64,000 bases of DNA from Fratercula arctica (GCA_947846985.1 CANTUZ010000001.1:149450447-149514446); one strand, 5' to 3'. Positions 24,634 to 38,662 are shown, counted from the stretch's first letter. Made by a program: numbers and translations. The notes: a model not told the origin generated them from the sequence alone.

Positions 24634-27600
24634 AAGGGGGAGTGGAAGGTGCCAGTTTCTTTTGGCTGCCACCCCATTTTTTTATTGCGGCATTCGTCAG
24701 TGGCATATTAACTCGCCACAACGAGGGGAGCATTGCACCTCCAGCCCCATACTCAGCGATGCATGCATGTACCTGCACGGCTACAGCCGCCACACTAGTC
24801 ACTACCCTTGATAAAAAAGGGAAAAATGCACCCTAAGAGTGTTAGGAAGGACTGGATCAACTCCCCTTATACTGCATCAGGACAGCAACTGGCTAAATAA
24901 ACGGGCAGGACCAGATGGCGAGCCAGGACCTCTGTATCAGCGCTGGCGGTCCTCTTCGTCTCCAGATGGAAAGAAGAAAACCGCAGAGGCTTTGCTCATT
25001 AGTTTTGCTAAGTCCTGTCCTGCAGCAGGATGTTTTCCTGCCTTACAGACCTGGATTCTGCAGCTCTATATAACTACCTGCAGTAGTTATACATAGAAAC
25101 AATCAATTAACAGTCAGGTTAACATGTGGCACATAAATAGATTGTACTTGTCAACGTGTCTAAGCCCTACACGTTGGCTCGCCATTTTATTTCAGAGACT
25201 CTGCAGCGGAATCACTACAGGAAAGTAGGATTTTCCAGTCTGGATTATAGGGGCAGAGTACGATCAAAAACAAAACAAAACAAAAAAACAGTTAAGAGAG
25301 CGCAAGACAAAACTTCAGCACAAGTGAAAAATCAAATGACGGCTGAACGTTACTTCTTCACCAATCTGTGCCTTATACGCTTATGTATCAGAATAAATGC
25401 AAACAACATGAATGCTGCCAGACACGGCATTTCAGAGAGCTTGGGTAGGGGCTGGATAGAAGAATAGAGCACTTGGGGGACAAGTACATGTATTCTAAAA
25501 TACTAGTGTTTTAGAAGACATCAACCCATCACTAATGAGATTTGGATGTCCAGCTTGCCTGGGGGAGGGCAAAAGGGGAGTCCTGCTATTAATAAACCAT
25601 GCTTAGTTTTGAAATTAAAAGCTCCAATACAAAGGCTCAGCAGTTCTCAAGAAAAAAACCCAACTTTTTCAGCATGCAAGCCGCATCCCTTTCTCCGCAA
25701 AAACTTGCTTTTAGAAACAGATGGCAGCCTGCAAGACCTACAAATCCTTTGTCTGGAGTGGCAAACTAGGCCCTATTGCCCATCAAAGTCAACCGTCACA
25801 TTGTGAAGCACTGACCCTAACAAATCCATTATGTTTCTTTCTACCACAACGCTAAACCAGACAAAATGAGTCAGACTTAATAGGGAAGGGTGAGGGATTT
25901 TAAATCCCTTTCCCCTCCATCCCCACAAAAATAATGACAGGGGGGAGAGCCTGCGTTGACCCTTCACTTACGAGCCCCGCCAAACACTGCCATTAGGGCA
26001 GCCTGTTTGGGCCAGGCTGCCCGAAGGAGGATGGATTTGGGTTTGAAGCACTTACACAGCGCTGTGCAATGGCTTTGAAGTCAGCACACCATGTCAGTCA
26101 AACTACTCGCACAGTCAAGAGTGAACATCCCGAGCAGGAAAGAAAGGCCCTTATGCGAGCTGAATAATTAGGTCTGATGCGCTTTGTAGTTCTCTCAGCC
26201 CTCCCTTCCCAGCTCTGCCGAAGCGCTGTGCGGATACACGGCACAGAGGCAGAGAAAGCTCTTCGCAGGTAGCTGCAGGGAAGAGAATATAATGTTGGTT
26301 TTTCTCCTCCTGTGTCAGCTGAACCCAGGCAATGGAAAGAGAAATGTGAAGGAAACAGGGGCTCGTATCAAAGAGCTGCTGCCTTCAGTCAAGAGAGGAA
26401 ACAACAGAGAAGCCTGCTGAGGAGGTGACGGACGGGGCAATGGTGTGGAAAGGATGGAAAAGCCTTTCCCCCGCTATGGGTATGTGGTCCCATCACTGGT
26501 ACTGTCAGCAGACACCTCCCAGCAAGGCATACTTTTGCCAAAGACAAAACCTCTCTCAGTAACAGTGGCTCCAGTTTATGAACCATCCAACTGCTTTCAT
26601 CTTGCATATTTAAAAACAAGATGCAACAAAAAATGTCAGTGTCCTCAGAGCAACAGATTGGTTGGATTCTTCACACTCTCATAGAAATTGCCCCCCTGTT
26701 CCCCTTTACTGGTTTTCTTTGGCATAAAGCAATCTCTCAAGGACATGGCAACAACGACGCTGAAATTCAAAGCATTGAGATCAAATACGCGAAGCTGACG
26801 CTCATTACGGCTAAATTATGTCACCTATCTGAAGGCTCAAGCTTATTATTTAAAACAATACAATAGTCATTAATCACAGCCATTGTGTATTGCTCAAAAG
26901 GCGTCTAGAAAGCTAAAGAATACAACGGAGATTTATTATACTACAGTGCCAGATTTAATTACATGGTTTTCTCCTCAGTATCTAGCCACTTGTAGTTCAC
27001 CACCTGTTTGCACCAGAGGACCTGAAATAAAGACGTGCTGGCCCTGGAGGCTAGGCATGCAAGAAAGGGCTTGTGCTGAGCTTTTGCTGTGACTGTTGTA
27101 GCAGAAGACCGGTGGGCAAAGAGAACAGATCATTTTGAGGGCCACTGGCTGGCAAATCTCTTACGCAGAGCTATTGTTTTTCCATCAGATGTTTTAAACT
27201 CCCGGTTCCTTTGAATATATGTTTATGTGCAGGAAAAGTTCACCACTGAGCCCATGCGCAAGAAGAAACAACTCGCTGCCTTCTTCCTAAAACTGCAGCG
27301 CAAAGATTCATGCCCTCCCCAACACAACAATGTATTTAAGCAGTACGTCTGTCTGCTGGCAGCCTTCTGAGTTTGCATTTTCTTCTATAAATATTTAACG
27401 TAGAAGAACTGTTCATGTTACCCTCTTTGCCCGAAGTGTTTTGACAGCCATGCTCGCCACATGACAATGATGCTCCATTTAACACTGCAGCTGCAGACAG
27501 GAGGATTTGGTTTCAGTTTTATACAATATTGTGAAACCCATGACCTCCTGCAAAATAAACCAGATAATGCATTTTTAAGGAGTAGAATTTAAATGCATTA

Positions 27601-28233
27601 GCAAGACAATTATCAGTAAGCTGCTGCAAGAAAGGAAAACAGAAATTTAAGTCCTGAATGCAAGAGTTTGCTTAAGTTTATCCGCAATCCCTTTTTTATT
27701 AAACTTATTCAGAAAGAGAAAATAAGACAATCAACCCAACAAAAGCTAAGTAGCCTCCTGAAACGGTTTCTCTTAAGGCTAGAATAATTTCCAGACTTTC
27801 TGAACCGCAAATTATCGTCAGCCCTCAGAGACCTCTACACACTTTTACCAACCAGTTAATTGAATCTGCTCAGAAGAAGAAGATGGCTCAGCAGAGCACC
27901 TGGTTGGCCTCAAGGGAGGTTTTGCCCCAACCTTTCTCTAATATACTAAGACTCAGCATAGTCTAGCAGCAACTAACCAAGAGTCAGTCAGTCACATCTG
28001 AAGATGACAACATTTTTCAGGTGGAGAAGGTTCAGGGAAACAAAAAGGCTTAAATAACCCAGCCACTCAAACCCACACAAAACGGCTCTGCTACTGTTAG
28101 TGACGCAGACAGGCATTTTAAAACGCTCACTTTAACATGGAATCACTTAAGCACTGCTTAGAAAAAATACGTAGAAGTAACATAAGAAAGAGAAACTGAG
28201 TCAGCAATGTTTATCCTTTTGATTTCCCGCCTT

Positions 28234-28260
28234 CCCCCCCCCCCCCCCCCCCCCCCCCCC
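28234..28260 (+). repeat. Poly-C homopolymer, 27 C
   Basis: This is an uninterrupted run of 27 C followed by GCCCC. The minus strand is G27, capable of G-quadruplex structure. True length is uncertain, because such runs are a known weakness of sequencing and assembly. Confidence 0.85.
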
Positions 28261-30961
28261 GCCCCAGGATCCCAAGCATAGTCTTGGTTACCCAGGGGCT
28301 CATTAATGCACTCATCTATTACAAGCCTGCTGGAAGCATGGAGTGATGCCACTTTGGTATGAGTAGATTAATCAAGCATGGATTGCCAACATCCCACTGC
28401 ACTGCAATGCAATGCCATCTCCTTCTAGGCCATTTCAGTGGACAGATTCAGCTGAATATTGCCATTTACTTCCAAGGCAATTCATAAACGCGGAGTGATT
28501 AGCCATCCTGTGCAGTGCCTTTTACTGGAGTTACTCAAAATTTAATGCACTTAATACAGTTTTATGACTCCTTATGCATCGTTAGCACTTTAATACACCA
28601 GAATATGGTTCTAGGTTCTTAACATTATCAGAAAGGTCAGAATAGTTTTTTTAAAGCCATAAAGTATGAGGGTGAGCTGGTTTGTTTTTAAATGTGGGAA
28701 GGGAGAAAGAGTAAGAAGGAAAAAGAAAGTAGAGAACCTCCTTCCCCAGCACATTCTGCTGCTGTATCTCCCATTCAGTGCATTTTCCACAGACACATCT
28801 CTTGGATGCAATAGTACAAACGCAGTCAAGCTCCTACATCCTTTCATTGAGCTCGAGGAAGGACTTGGACCAGCAAACAACCATCCTTTCATTGCTATTT
28901 ATTGCCAAACGTAGCTTTGCTCCCACCACCGCCTGTTATCACATTGTAGGAGCTGTAGCAGAATTGCTCCCTTAACAAGTACTCTTCATTTGAGACTCAG
29001 AAGGAAAGACTAAAGCAGACGACACTAACACAGCTGTATGGTTTCACAGGTATGGGTGAAGAGAGCCAGGAGTTGTGCAACAGGACGCCAGGACAAAAAT
29101 CACCGTCCTCTCATCTACAGCTCCTTTTGCTCACACAAGCCTGTTAGCTCTGATCTTCCCTCCTTCCACCTCAGGACCACGAGTTACCCTTCGTTCCCCG
29201 ACCCACCAGATGGGCAGGAGGCGATGGACACTCTGCTCAGATCCCAGCTATGCAGCTGCCAATTAGCCTGCCAGGATACCCACGTGGAGGGGCCTCTTGC
29301 TTCACAAAGTGCCGTTGCTTTTCCTGCAGCCTTTGTATTATTGGAAAGTTAATTAGGATCTCTGTCTAGCTGCAGGGACTTCACACACACACACAAAAAA
29401 AAAAGTCACATATCTTTCCAATTTCACCTCTGACAAAATTAAATTGACCTATGGGCTCAGAAGTTGGTAGATAAGGATACAAATTGTTTTGGGGGGTTGG
29501 TTTTTTTGACTTTTTTTTATAAAAAAAGGAAACAGGTCTAGTGTGATCACATTATCCATCACACAAGCCTGAGTTTTGAGTGTGATAACACTACACTATT
29601 AACAACACAGATGGTCTCCTGCTTGGCGTCAACTTCGCTTTTGAGACATTCAGTGCACCACGAGCAATCCTGGGAAACAGTCAGAAGTCACTGCCATGAA
29701 GCGCTGACAAAATATTAACCGATAACTGAAACCCATGACAGATTTTGAATTGCAAAGAGTTTTCAGCTTTTCACCACTATCAAATATGATACATCTTGGA
29801 CACTCCACTGCGATAGTTGCTCTGAGCAATTCATTCTCAGCTCTAGGACAGACCTACATCTGTGCCTTTTTCCCAGCTCCTGGAGACAAATGCCTCTCCC
29901 AGTGCTACCACAGACCTGCAGGCGAGGAGCACGACTACATTCAGGCCCCAAGACAAGATGTTTTCTCACTCTTACTCCCGCCGAAAGCACAAGAGCTGAA
30001 CTAATCGGGGCCCCCAGCCCCTGGGTCACAGCCAGGGCACCCGCGCCGAGGACCTCAGCTCTTTCTCACCTGCTGACCAGGACAAAGCAGGGCTGAGGGG
30101 TCCAAGCTCATTAAGGCAGAGTTTTCATGGGAAGTTCAGCCCGCATTAAGCTAGAGGGGGGGGGGAGTTTTTTTTTTTCTTTTAAAGTGTGTTAGACTGA
30201 GCAATTTTCAACAGGGCTCTTTCTTTCCCCTCTCAACTCACCACCCTGCAGGCAGTTCCAAGAAGAAAGAAAACAAAGACACAGGCATAGAAACGATAGT
30301 AAGTTATTAACCACAACCGCTATTGTGCAAGTTAACATCTCCTATCACCATTCCCCTTTTGCTAAATACAACAGAAGACCACAGCTACAGCTGCCTCACC
30401 CTATGCAGATGTTCATATTTATACGGGGAAAAATGATTACTTAATAGCATTCCTTACACTGGGATTCTTTAGATCTTAGTCATTCCTCAATTTAACATAG
30501 AAACACTAGACTACACATCCCTGCTTGAATTAAGGGATTCATACGACATCTGCTATCACCCTCGGTAAAGCCAGAAAGAGTCAACATATTTGCAAATTCT
30601 AGTCAGACAAACCTATCTTAAATAGCATCATCTTAGGAAAAGGCTAAACACGTAATTCATCTGTGCTGAATAGCTGCTATCCCGATTTCCAGATATATTC
30701 TCCCTTAATAAATACATAACAACAGTCATTAGAGACAAAGGTTGACAGCCTGGAAAGGGGTGCATTTAGAGACACCACAGTACCATTCTTCCTGGCCTTG
30801 ACATTGTTGAAGTGTTTACAAGGAAAACCAGCAGAACACACCCTTCAAAGCTCTGTGACAGAGCATACATCCACCGTCAGTTCTTTTATAAAGCATCTGC
30901 CTGTTTTTAAGCCTTGGTAGTCATGACCAGCCATTTCATCTTCATATGATTACACAAAATT

Positions 30962-31118
30962 TTAGGGTGTGGGTGGTTTGGGGTTCGTTTGTTTGGTTTT
31001 GTTTTGTGTTGGTTTGGGGGTTTTAGGGGTGGTTTTTTGTTGGTTTTTTTGGGGGTTCTTTTTTGTTTGTTTTGGTGGTGGTGTTTGGTTGTTGTTTTTT
31101 TTTTTTTTTTTTTTTTTT
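30962..31118 (+). repeat. G/T-only low-complexity tract ending in T24
   Basis: About 157 bases are composed almost only of G and T, with only a few A or C. Several GGG and GGGGG runs are embedded, and the tract ends with 24 T at 31095-31118. It is low-complexity DNA with extreme strand asymmetry. No gene is recognised in or beside it. Confidence 0.8.
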
Positions 31119-34100
31119 AATAAAATATGAGAATTCTGCCCCAAATACTTGGTGCTGTGTGCTTACAAATTGTTATACTGAAAGAATAAACAAAATGAGA
31201 AAGCACAATATCTGCATTACAAAAAGTCCCATCCTAGAAACTGTGCAACAGACCTTTGTCTCCCCTACATCAGCCAGCATCACAGCCGAGAGAAAGCCTA
31301 CGTTAACAGAGCTGTTGTTTTGTTTTTAAGCATAAAATTATTCTTAAATTCATGTCAGAGTATTGCGCAGCATAAAGCAAACAAGAATACCAAGTGGGAA
31401 TACTGATGGAAAAATAGTATTGTGTGAATAACTAACTAATCAGCAAATCCTCCCCTCCCTCACCAATGGAAAGCCAAATATTTACTCAATTGTTTATTGC
31501 ATTCTTTGCTCGAATACTTCATAGTTTGAATTTAAAAAAATAAATCTCAATTCTCTTTCCTGAGCATCTCACGGGAGACCAGAGGGCCCACCAGAAGGTA
31601 TTTACACCATCTGACTGGATCAATCTCAGCAGCAAGCTGGACAAAAAGCAGGAGAGGTGGGCTCCTACATCAGGGATTTGGACCCTCCAGACAGTCCCCA
31701 GGACAGTGAGATCCTGGAGAACCAGAACCTGTCAGACATCAAAAGTCAGCGTAAGCAATACCTATTTGGACTGTGGCAGCGTCCTCCTCTCCCAGCAGGC
31801 TCCAGCTGCATCCTGAACATCAGTCACAGCAGACTGCTTGGCCCATGTGATCAATATTTCATTGAGAAATTACCAGTTAAGAGAGCAGCGCTTTGTTTCA
31901 TCATTTCATTACAAAGAGCTCAGCTCTCTTGTCTTTCAGTCACAAGAGACTGGAAGCCCCTCTTACACCTGGGGAGCCCCGTGTAAGGAGCATCCGTGGT
32001 GACACTGGCTTTTTCCTTGTAACTATAGCTGCTGCTAACATTGCGTTACACCGCACGCCACCGCATGCCAATCAGTTTGTACGTGAAAATAGCTATGCAT
32101 GGAAATGAGCATAGGTTTATAGAGATGCTAAAGGGAAAATGCAAATTTATACAAATAATTTCAGTCATCCATGAAAAGCAGCAGCCACTACACAGCCCGT
32201 GACAGTTGAGCTTTGCCTTTTTTCTCTTTTTTTAATCCTGTCATTGTTTACACAGAATGGTGTTTCAGATTAAGCCCCCTTACCCTTCCACATGTTAGTC
32301 TTTAACATGACAAGAGAATACCAAGAAGGGGATGGACAGAGGATTCTTCTAGCTTTCATGCTGTACAACCTACTGCTCACGCAGCTTCAAAGCACAATTT
32401 GACTCCATTTGCTACACAGTTTGTTTAAAAAAAAAAAACAAACAAACTTGCTACTAGGCCCCAGAATTATTATTGCAACTTGATTAATAAAATGACTGTA
32501 AAACAAAGTCATGTTCATGCTCCAAGGAGGTGGGGATGGGGAATCTCACTCTCCAAGACTGACATATTTAAACATTGCCTCTGAACACAAAACAAGAACT
32601 GCTGACATTTTTGTATGAAATTGTGAAGGTTGTTCTCCAATGACAGAACAAGTTTTCTTTACAAATCCACCAAAACCAGACACCCCCAAACATTATATTC
32701 TACTAAGAGTTAATTTTTGTTCTATCACTCAAAGCAGGTCACTGAGATCTAGCAAAGTCCTTCAAGACTACATATTAGCAAAGGAATACTCTTTCCATTT
32801 CACCCTTTAAGCATCTGTTTGGATGTTTTGACATTGTTTTTCATGGATTGGGTTGGTAGGTGGAAGAAACAAAACCCCACACCTTGAAGGAGCGTGGCTT
32901 CACATTTCCAGCCAGGCACCTTCATCAAGCCTAGGACACCCTAATGAAAAAGCTCTCAGTTAAGATCTGATGATCAGACCACTGAGTAAAACCATCTTTG
33001 ACTCCAAGCAAGGAGCACAAATTGAGTTGCTTATATTTTCATACTGGTAATGTAACAGAAGCTTCTTCCAGCCATGCCAGTATCTGACACCTCAGCAGTC
33101 TGTCACTCACTAGTCATCTCCCCAGTATGTGGCTTTTATTGTGATGATCCATCACCATTTCTTCCCCAATTACTTTTGGGATTATTTATATGGCTAATAT
33201 GACCAAAATATCACAGTGAAAGCTACCGTTTCGTGACAAAATTTGTTTTTCCTCAAAGTAACTTCTCCTACTGTACATATTTTTCTAGTATTTTCTGTTC
33301 AAGAGGTAGATAATGGGAAAAAAAAAAAAAAGTAGGTTATTTACACTCACAAACTTTGTGAAGGTTATTTTGACTGCTACAGTTCCTCTCCATTCACACA
33401 AGGTATGGCTGAACAAGCTACTTGTAATCTTCTTCCCACGTATGTAAGTGGTCCTACACGATCTCAAATAGCGCCAGCCAAACACCACAGCATTAATTGG
33501 CTTAGAGTGCACATGCTGGTTTGTTTGGTTTTCTTTTTTCCCCCCAACTTCATTCATATTTCTTGTTGACTCCAACCCTCATTGCAGCGGACGAGCGGCT
33601 GCAGCGGGGAGCCGTGTGCCAGCCACGTATCCAGCATCAGCTCACACGGGGGCTTTGCGGGCTGTACGTTTGCCAGCATGTCTCAGGGACAAGCTGGCAC
33701 CAAGGACAACTTGATTAGTCCATGACAAGCAGGTGAAAGAAGGCGGGCAAGAGAGCCCTGACACCCTTGTACTGCTGGCTTGGATGCATCTCAGTCTCTC
33801 CTAAGCAGCTCGTGTTGGAGGTATTCCTCCGGCAAGCTCCGCACTGGCATTAGGAGAGCTGTGGGCAGGGCGTCAGGGCGCTGGCACAGCTCCTGCAGCC
33901 CTGGGAAATCGCTCTGGCGAGGACAGAAAGGCTCCACGGGCAAACAGCTGAGCAGAGAAATCAATACTACAGTCACGCACTGCCTTGAGCACTTCTGACA
34001 TATTTACGGTTTCTGCTCTCCCATTTGCGGGAGGGCAGGTATCGCTTTCCTCCAGATGTCGCCATCCTCTGGTGCCGTCAGGAGCACTGCGGATGTGGAC

Positions 34101-36325
34101 ATCGACACAGGAGTCTCTCCGCTGGCAATAGGGACCTTCAACATAGTCTCAAAACCACCATCTCTCATCACACTCCCCACCAAGACCCAGCGTGATGAGG
34201 CCTGATCCGGCACTGCCACGCTCTGCAGGACATTCACACGCTTGCCTTTCAGTGCCCCTCACCCCAGGCAGGGCCTGGGCTCTGCCAGCCCCCGGGGCAG
34301 GTGGCTGTGGTCCCAGGGACCCCAGCTCTCCCCAGCCACCGCACCGCTAAGCCATCGGGATGGGGCCATCGGTGACTTCAAGCCCGATGCACAGGAACAA
34401 GATTAGGGCTGGATTTAGGTCATTCTTATAAAGGACAGCAGCTCAGCCACTCTGCCTGCCAGCACTTCCATTAACTACTGCGGTTGACACTATGTGAAGG
34501 AAAAAGGCTACCTACCACGATATTAACAGACCGGTTACTAGGATTTTCACTGAAAAAAAAAAACCCTCACGTACACATTCACACCGTCATCTTCTGTGCT
34601 ACTGCAACAGCCACTTGCAGCAAAACAGCCTCTGGGAGTGTAAGAGGGTTTAGTCTTTCTAAGTGGAAATTAAAACAGCAGCTTATCTGGCAAAAAAAGT
34701 ACAAGAAATTCTCTTTGGTTGAGCATTAGTGAGTCAGTGCTATTCATAGGAATAATGATGTTTTTCCAACCCAATCAATACATTATTTTCAAAGGAATAC
34801 AGTATAAAAGCCTTAGATGAAAGCAAGTGTGTAACAGAACAGTCACACCAAGGCTGGAGGAGCATTTAAATCCCGTGTGTCTCTGGCATACATAAAGATA
34901 AAGAATGAAAGTACTATTACTGAAGTATAATAATACCTCACAGACATTAACAATTCCACAAATGGTCTGTTATCCAAGAAAGCAAGGGAGTTACTCCTTA
35001 TTAAGGGTTATTGTAACTGGAGATGAAACTTGTCAATAATATTGACAATTCTTTATAAAAAGCACTGTTTCCTTTGCACAAATCCTCCTACAGGAGCTAA
35101 GTCTTTAATGTATAATTCAGAAATCCATTAAAAAAAAATATACATTTGTGTGGTGTTACAATTGAATTCCATTTTTCCCCAGTAGCAAAAAAAACAAAAA
35201 CAAAAACAAACCATGTTTGAGAATGAACCATTACAGCAACTATCCAGACCACCACCTATAAAGAGGTAGAAGAGAGCAGAAACATTCTTTCAGCATTGAG
35301 TTGAGGTTGCACGGAAGCAGGGATTATCTGCATACTCCCTTTAACTAAAAACGCAACACTTACGCAGACTAAGATTGAAAGACTGGTTTTCACATGAACA
35401 AAATATTAACCCATCTTCTATTTTTATCAAACAGGTTTTCTAAATGTATACCCAGTGTTTCCTTGTTTATTATAAAAAGTTACAAAAAAAACCCCCAAGT
35501 TACTTCAATAAGTCAGCTACTCCATCCAACCCCCTCATCCATGGGACTTGCTTATTCCAGCCATAAAGTCGTAAGATCTAGTGCTGCATTTGAGCATCAC
35601 CTCTTAAGGGGGGCAGGAGAAATGCTTGAGTCCCATCCCTCCCACAAGCCCTGTAGCAATCAGAAATCCTAAGCAATCTACTACAACTGCTTCAGAGGAG
35701 CAAGTTAAATTCTGTTAAATTGTACAGCATAAGCCATCTTCTCCGCTACCTGTATGACTCTGGTCTACATCCAGGTTACTTAACCTGGACGATCTCTTCA
35801 AAAATTCTTTGTGCAACTCTGGACTGTACTTAAAAATGGAGAGCAAAACTCCTGTAGCCCACTCTTCGTTTGTGGCAACTGAGTAAGTCATGAACAGGAA
35901 CTGCAACTGTTTAGATATTCCTTGGTCTAGGGAAATTCCTCAGTGTATTTCCAGTAAACTAGGAGAAAACCCAATTACTTACTTTCAGAAAAACCATGTA
36001 CATTAGAAATTCTATCACTGTAGTAATGCCACCAAGTTCTCTGGTACTGCAGGGTGACTTGGCACAAAGGAAGTATGACGGAGAACCGTGCCAGCTGCAG
36101 GGAGATTCTGCAAGGTGTGAGCACTCAGATGCCAATCTCACATAATGATGCAAAAAGTCTTTTAGGTTTCTAAAAATAAAAGCCTACTAGATAATAAGCA
36201 CAGCTAGCCAGACTGCAACATGCCCTGCTTGGTTTTCAATGTTATGAAGTGAAGCAACATTCTGTTGGGGGGAAAATTAATTACCAATATCTGGATTATA
36301 TCGTCCTACATCTGGATATCCAACA

Positions 36326-36806
36326 TAAGGACATGGACCCGTTGGAGCAGGTCCAGAGGATGGCCACAAAGATGATCAGAGGGATGGAGCCTCTCCTATG
36401 AAGACAGGCTGAAAGAACTGGGGTTGATCAGCCTGGAGAAGAGAAGGCTACAATGAGACCTTACAGCACCTTTCCAGTACCTAAAGGGGGCCTACAGGAA
36501 AGATGGGGAGGGACCCTGTATCAGGGAGCAGAGCGATAGGACAAGAGGTAACAGTTTTAAACTGAAAGAGGGTAGATTTAGATTAGATATCAGGAAGAAA
36601 TTCTTTACTGTGAGGGTGGTGAGGCACTGGAACAGGTTGCCCAGGGAAGCTGTGGATGCCCCATCCCTGGAAGTGTTCAAGGCCAGGCTGGATGAGGCTT
36701 TGATCAGCCTGGTCTAGTGGGAGGTGTCCCTGTCCGTGGCAGGGGGGTTGGAACTAGGTGATCTTTAAGGTCCCTTCCAACCGAAACCATTCTATGGTTC
36801 TATTGT
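36326..36806 (+). mobile_element. CR1 LINE 3' fragment, about 480 bp
   Basis: The plus strand carries the sense CR1 3' region. The order is the GAGCAGGTCCAGAGGATGGC phrase, GGCTGAAAGAACTGGGGTTG, the segment around GATATCAGGAAGAAATTCTT, the phrase GGTTGCCCAGGGAAGCTGTG, and the end CTTCCAACCGAAACCATTCT with a remnant of the ATTCTATGGTTCTA tail. It covers the last part of the ORF2 reverse-transcriptase polyprotein and the 3' UTR. It is 5'-truncated, as most CR1 copies are, and interrupted by stops. It lies in presumed DENND5B intron 1, antisense to the gene. Confidence 0.92.
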
Positions 36807-37642
36807 ATTTGTAGGGAAACAGCATGAGGTAGAACTAGTGTTTATTTTCCTCAAGACACTCAACATTTCCAATGAGCGTAACGAGCAAGCACTCTCAGCT
36901 TTGCTGGTCATAAAGAACTTAAAAAAAAAAAATAAAAAAATAAATCAATCTTAGAAGTAATTAAGCTTTAAAGTAGACATTGAACCAGGACAGTAAGATA
37001 GTGAATCTGTATGCAATGGCCAAAACTGGACAGTGCAAAATATGTTGCTAGACAAGATATAATAACTAGAACGTCTCCTCACTATAAGCATAGTCTTGAG
37101 ATAGTATTTTATGGTTCATGTGTGGGGAAAAAAGCTATAAAACTTTTCATTTCACACAGCAAGAGGGCTACCACAACTCCACCAATATTCACAATCTGAG
37201 ACACAGAAGGCATGATACAACACGGTCCTTCAGGCCCCAGTTCCCGTGCTGGCTCACTGCATCCTCTCTCCCTCCAAACCGCTCCAGCAACAGCGCCCTC
37301 AGTGGAGCACAGACCAGTCCTTCCACTTGGGAACAAAACACTCATCCCTAATTCTCTTTCTACTTTCCTCCAGAGCACTAAATTACTTCCCCAGTGAACG
37401 ATATTTCATTTTCTTTTTAATTGAGTCATATGTATTCTGAATTTTCTAAATTGCAGTTTGTCATACGGTAACAAGATACTATAAAATTTAACACGCTCCC
37501 AAAGAAAAATGTAAAAGCTGCTGCAGCCAGAAGAATCTTGTGCCTTGCACACACACTTAGAAAAGTCATACAGCATGACAAAATATGTAATAGAAACAAT
37601 TTAATGAACAATTAGGGTTTTTTGTTTAAACTAATGTTAACT

Positions 37643-37699
37643 ATTTACTATAATGAGTATTTTATTTACTATAATGAGTAAGTATTATTTACTATAATT
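37643..37699 (+). repeat. Three imperfect copies of an AT-rich 21-23 bp unit
   Basis: The unit ATTTACTATAATGAGTA recurs at 37643 and 37664, with a shorter third copy at 37687. Spacing is 21 and 23 bases. It is a small local tandem duplication. Confidence 0.75.
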
Positions 37700-38564
37700 C
37701 ATCTAAGCACATGCAGTTCCAAGGCTGATGGTCTCAAAATGGCTTTACATGAAAGAAGTGGGCATGAAGATGAAAGTGAACTGAAATGTATTTCCATCAG
37801 CCCTGAACAGGAGAGAAAAGCTCCCGTCATCCTATTTTAGTGGAGTTCAACAGGGCACAGAAACCAATACTGAAAATTTCATGCTTTTCAAGATATTTCA
37901 CATCAAATACACTGCTTTTCTTTTCTGACCTCTCCAACTATGAAGTGACAAGAAATCCTTAAATAATTTCCTCTCTCAAGTCCCTAGAAGATTTTTTTTC
38001 CCCTCCCATCCTTGACTGAGAGCTTTGTGACGATAGTGTCACCAGTGTTTTTGACAGCATTATAATCCATACACCACTTTGCTGCATGCCTGGATATGCC
38101 ACCAAGTTAAGCAATAGGTAAACAGCTTTTTATTTTTCAAAATTAATTCACTTAAAAACGCCAAATGAATCCATTTGAAAAGCCAGCTGTGGAGCTATTT
38201 CCTAATAAAAGTAAATTTAAAAAAATTAGGAAAATCTGTACCAGAAAATAGCAAACATGCAAGAGAAGAAAACAAAAACAAAAAAAACAAACCAAAAACG
38301 AAAAAGCAAAGTGATACATTTGCATGGTGGAAAATTCTCATCTAACAAATTTATTTTAAGCACTGAGCATCCACAGGAACAAGAATTATCAAGCAAGTCA
38401 CTCTTCCTTAGAAGCACGACAAGACTTTCTACAACTTCAAAATCTTGATTGTATTTAATTTTGTGGACGGACCTAACAACCCTACAATAAGAGTTTAAAA
38501 AGTAGTTCTTCACCCCGCCTCCGAGAGCATCATTGAAACATTTAACTTCATGCCTGATGCACTA

Positions 38565-38662
38565 GGTTAGTTTTTTTGGTGTGTTGGCTTTTTTCATTGG
38601 TTTAGTGGTTTTTTTTTTTGTTTTTCGTTCATTTGTGTGCGGTTTTTGTTGTTGTTTTTTTC
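38565..38662 (+). repeat. G/T-rich low-complexity tract
   Basis: About 100 bases consist of T runs separated by G, GG and GTG, with few other bases. It resembles the tract at 30962-31118. No gene is recognised in or beside it. Confidence 0.7.

Larger units (their letters stand above)
24634..36325. other. Presumed DENND5B intron 1; no gene recognised
   Basis: No exon or RNA gene was recognised. Notable contents are a 27-base C homopolymer (28234-28260), a G/T tract (30962-31118) and a GC-rich patch (about 33580-34420). Compact AT-rich segments at about 26690-26900 and 28360-28600 contain many TAAT or ATTA cores and look like candidate conserved non-coding elements. The last point is an impression, not a measurement. 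Confidence 0.5.
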
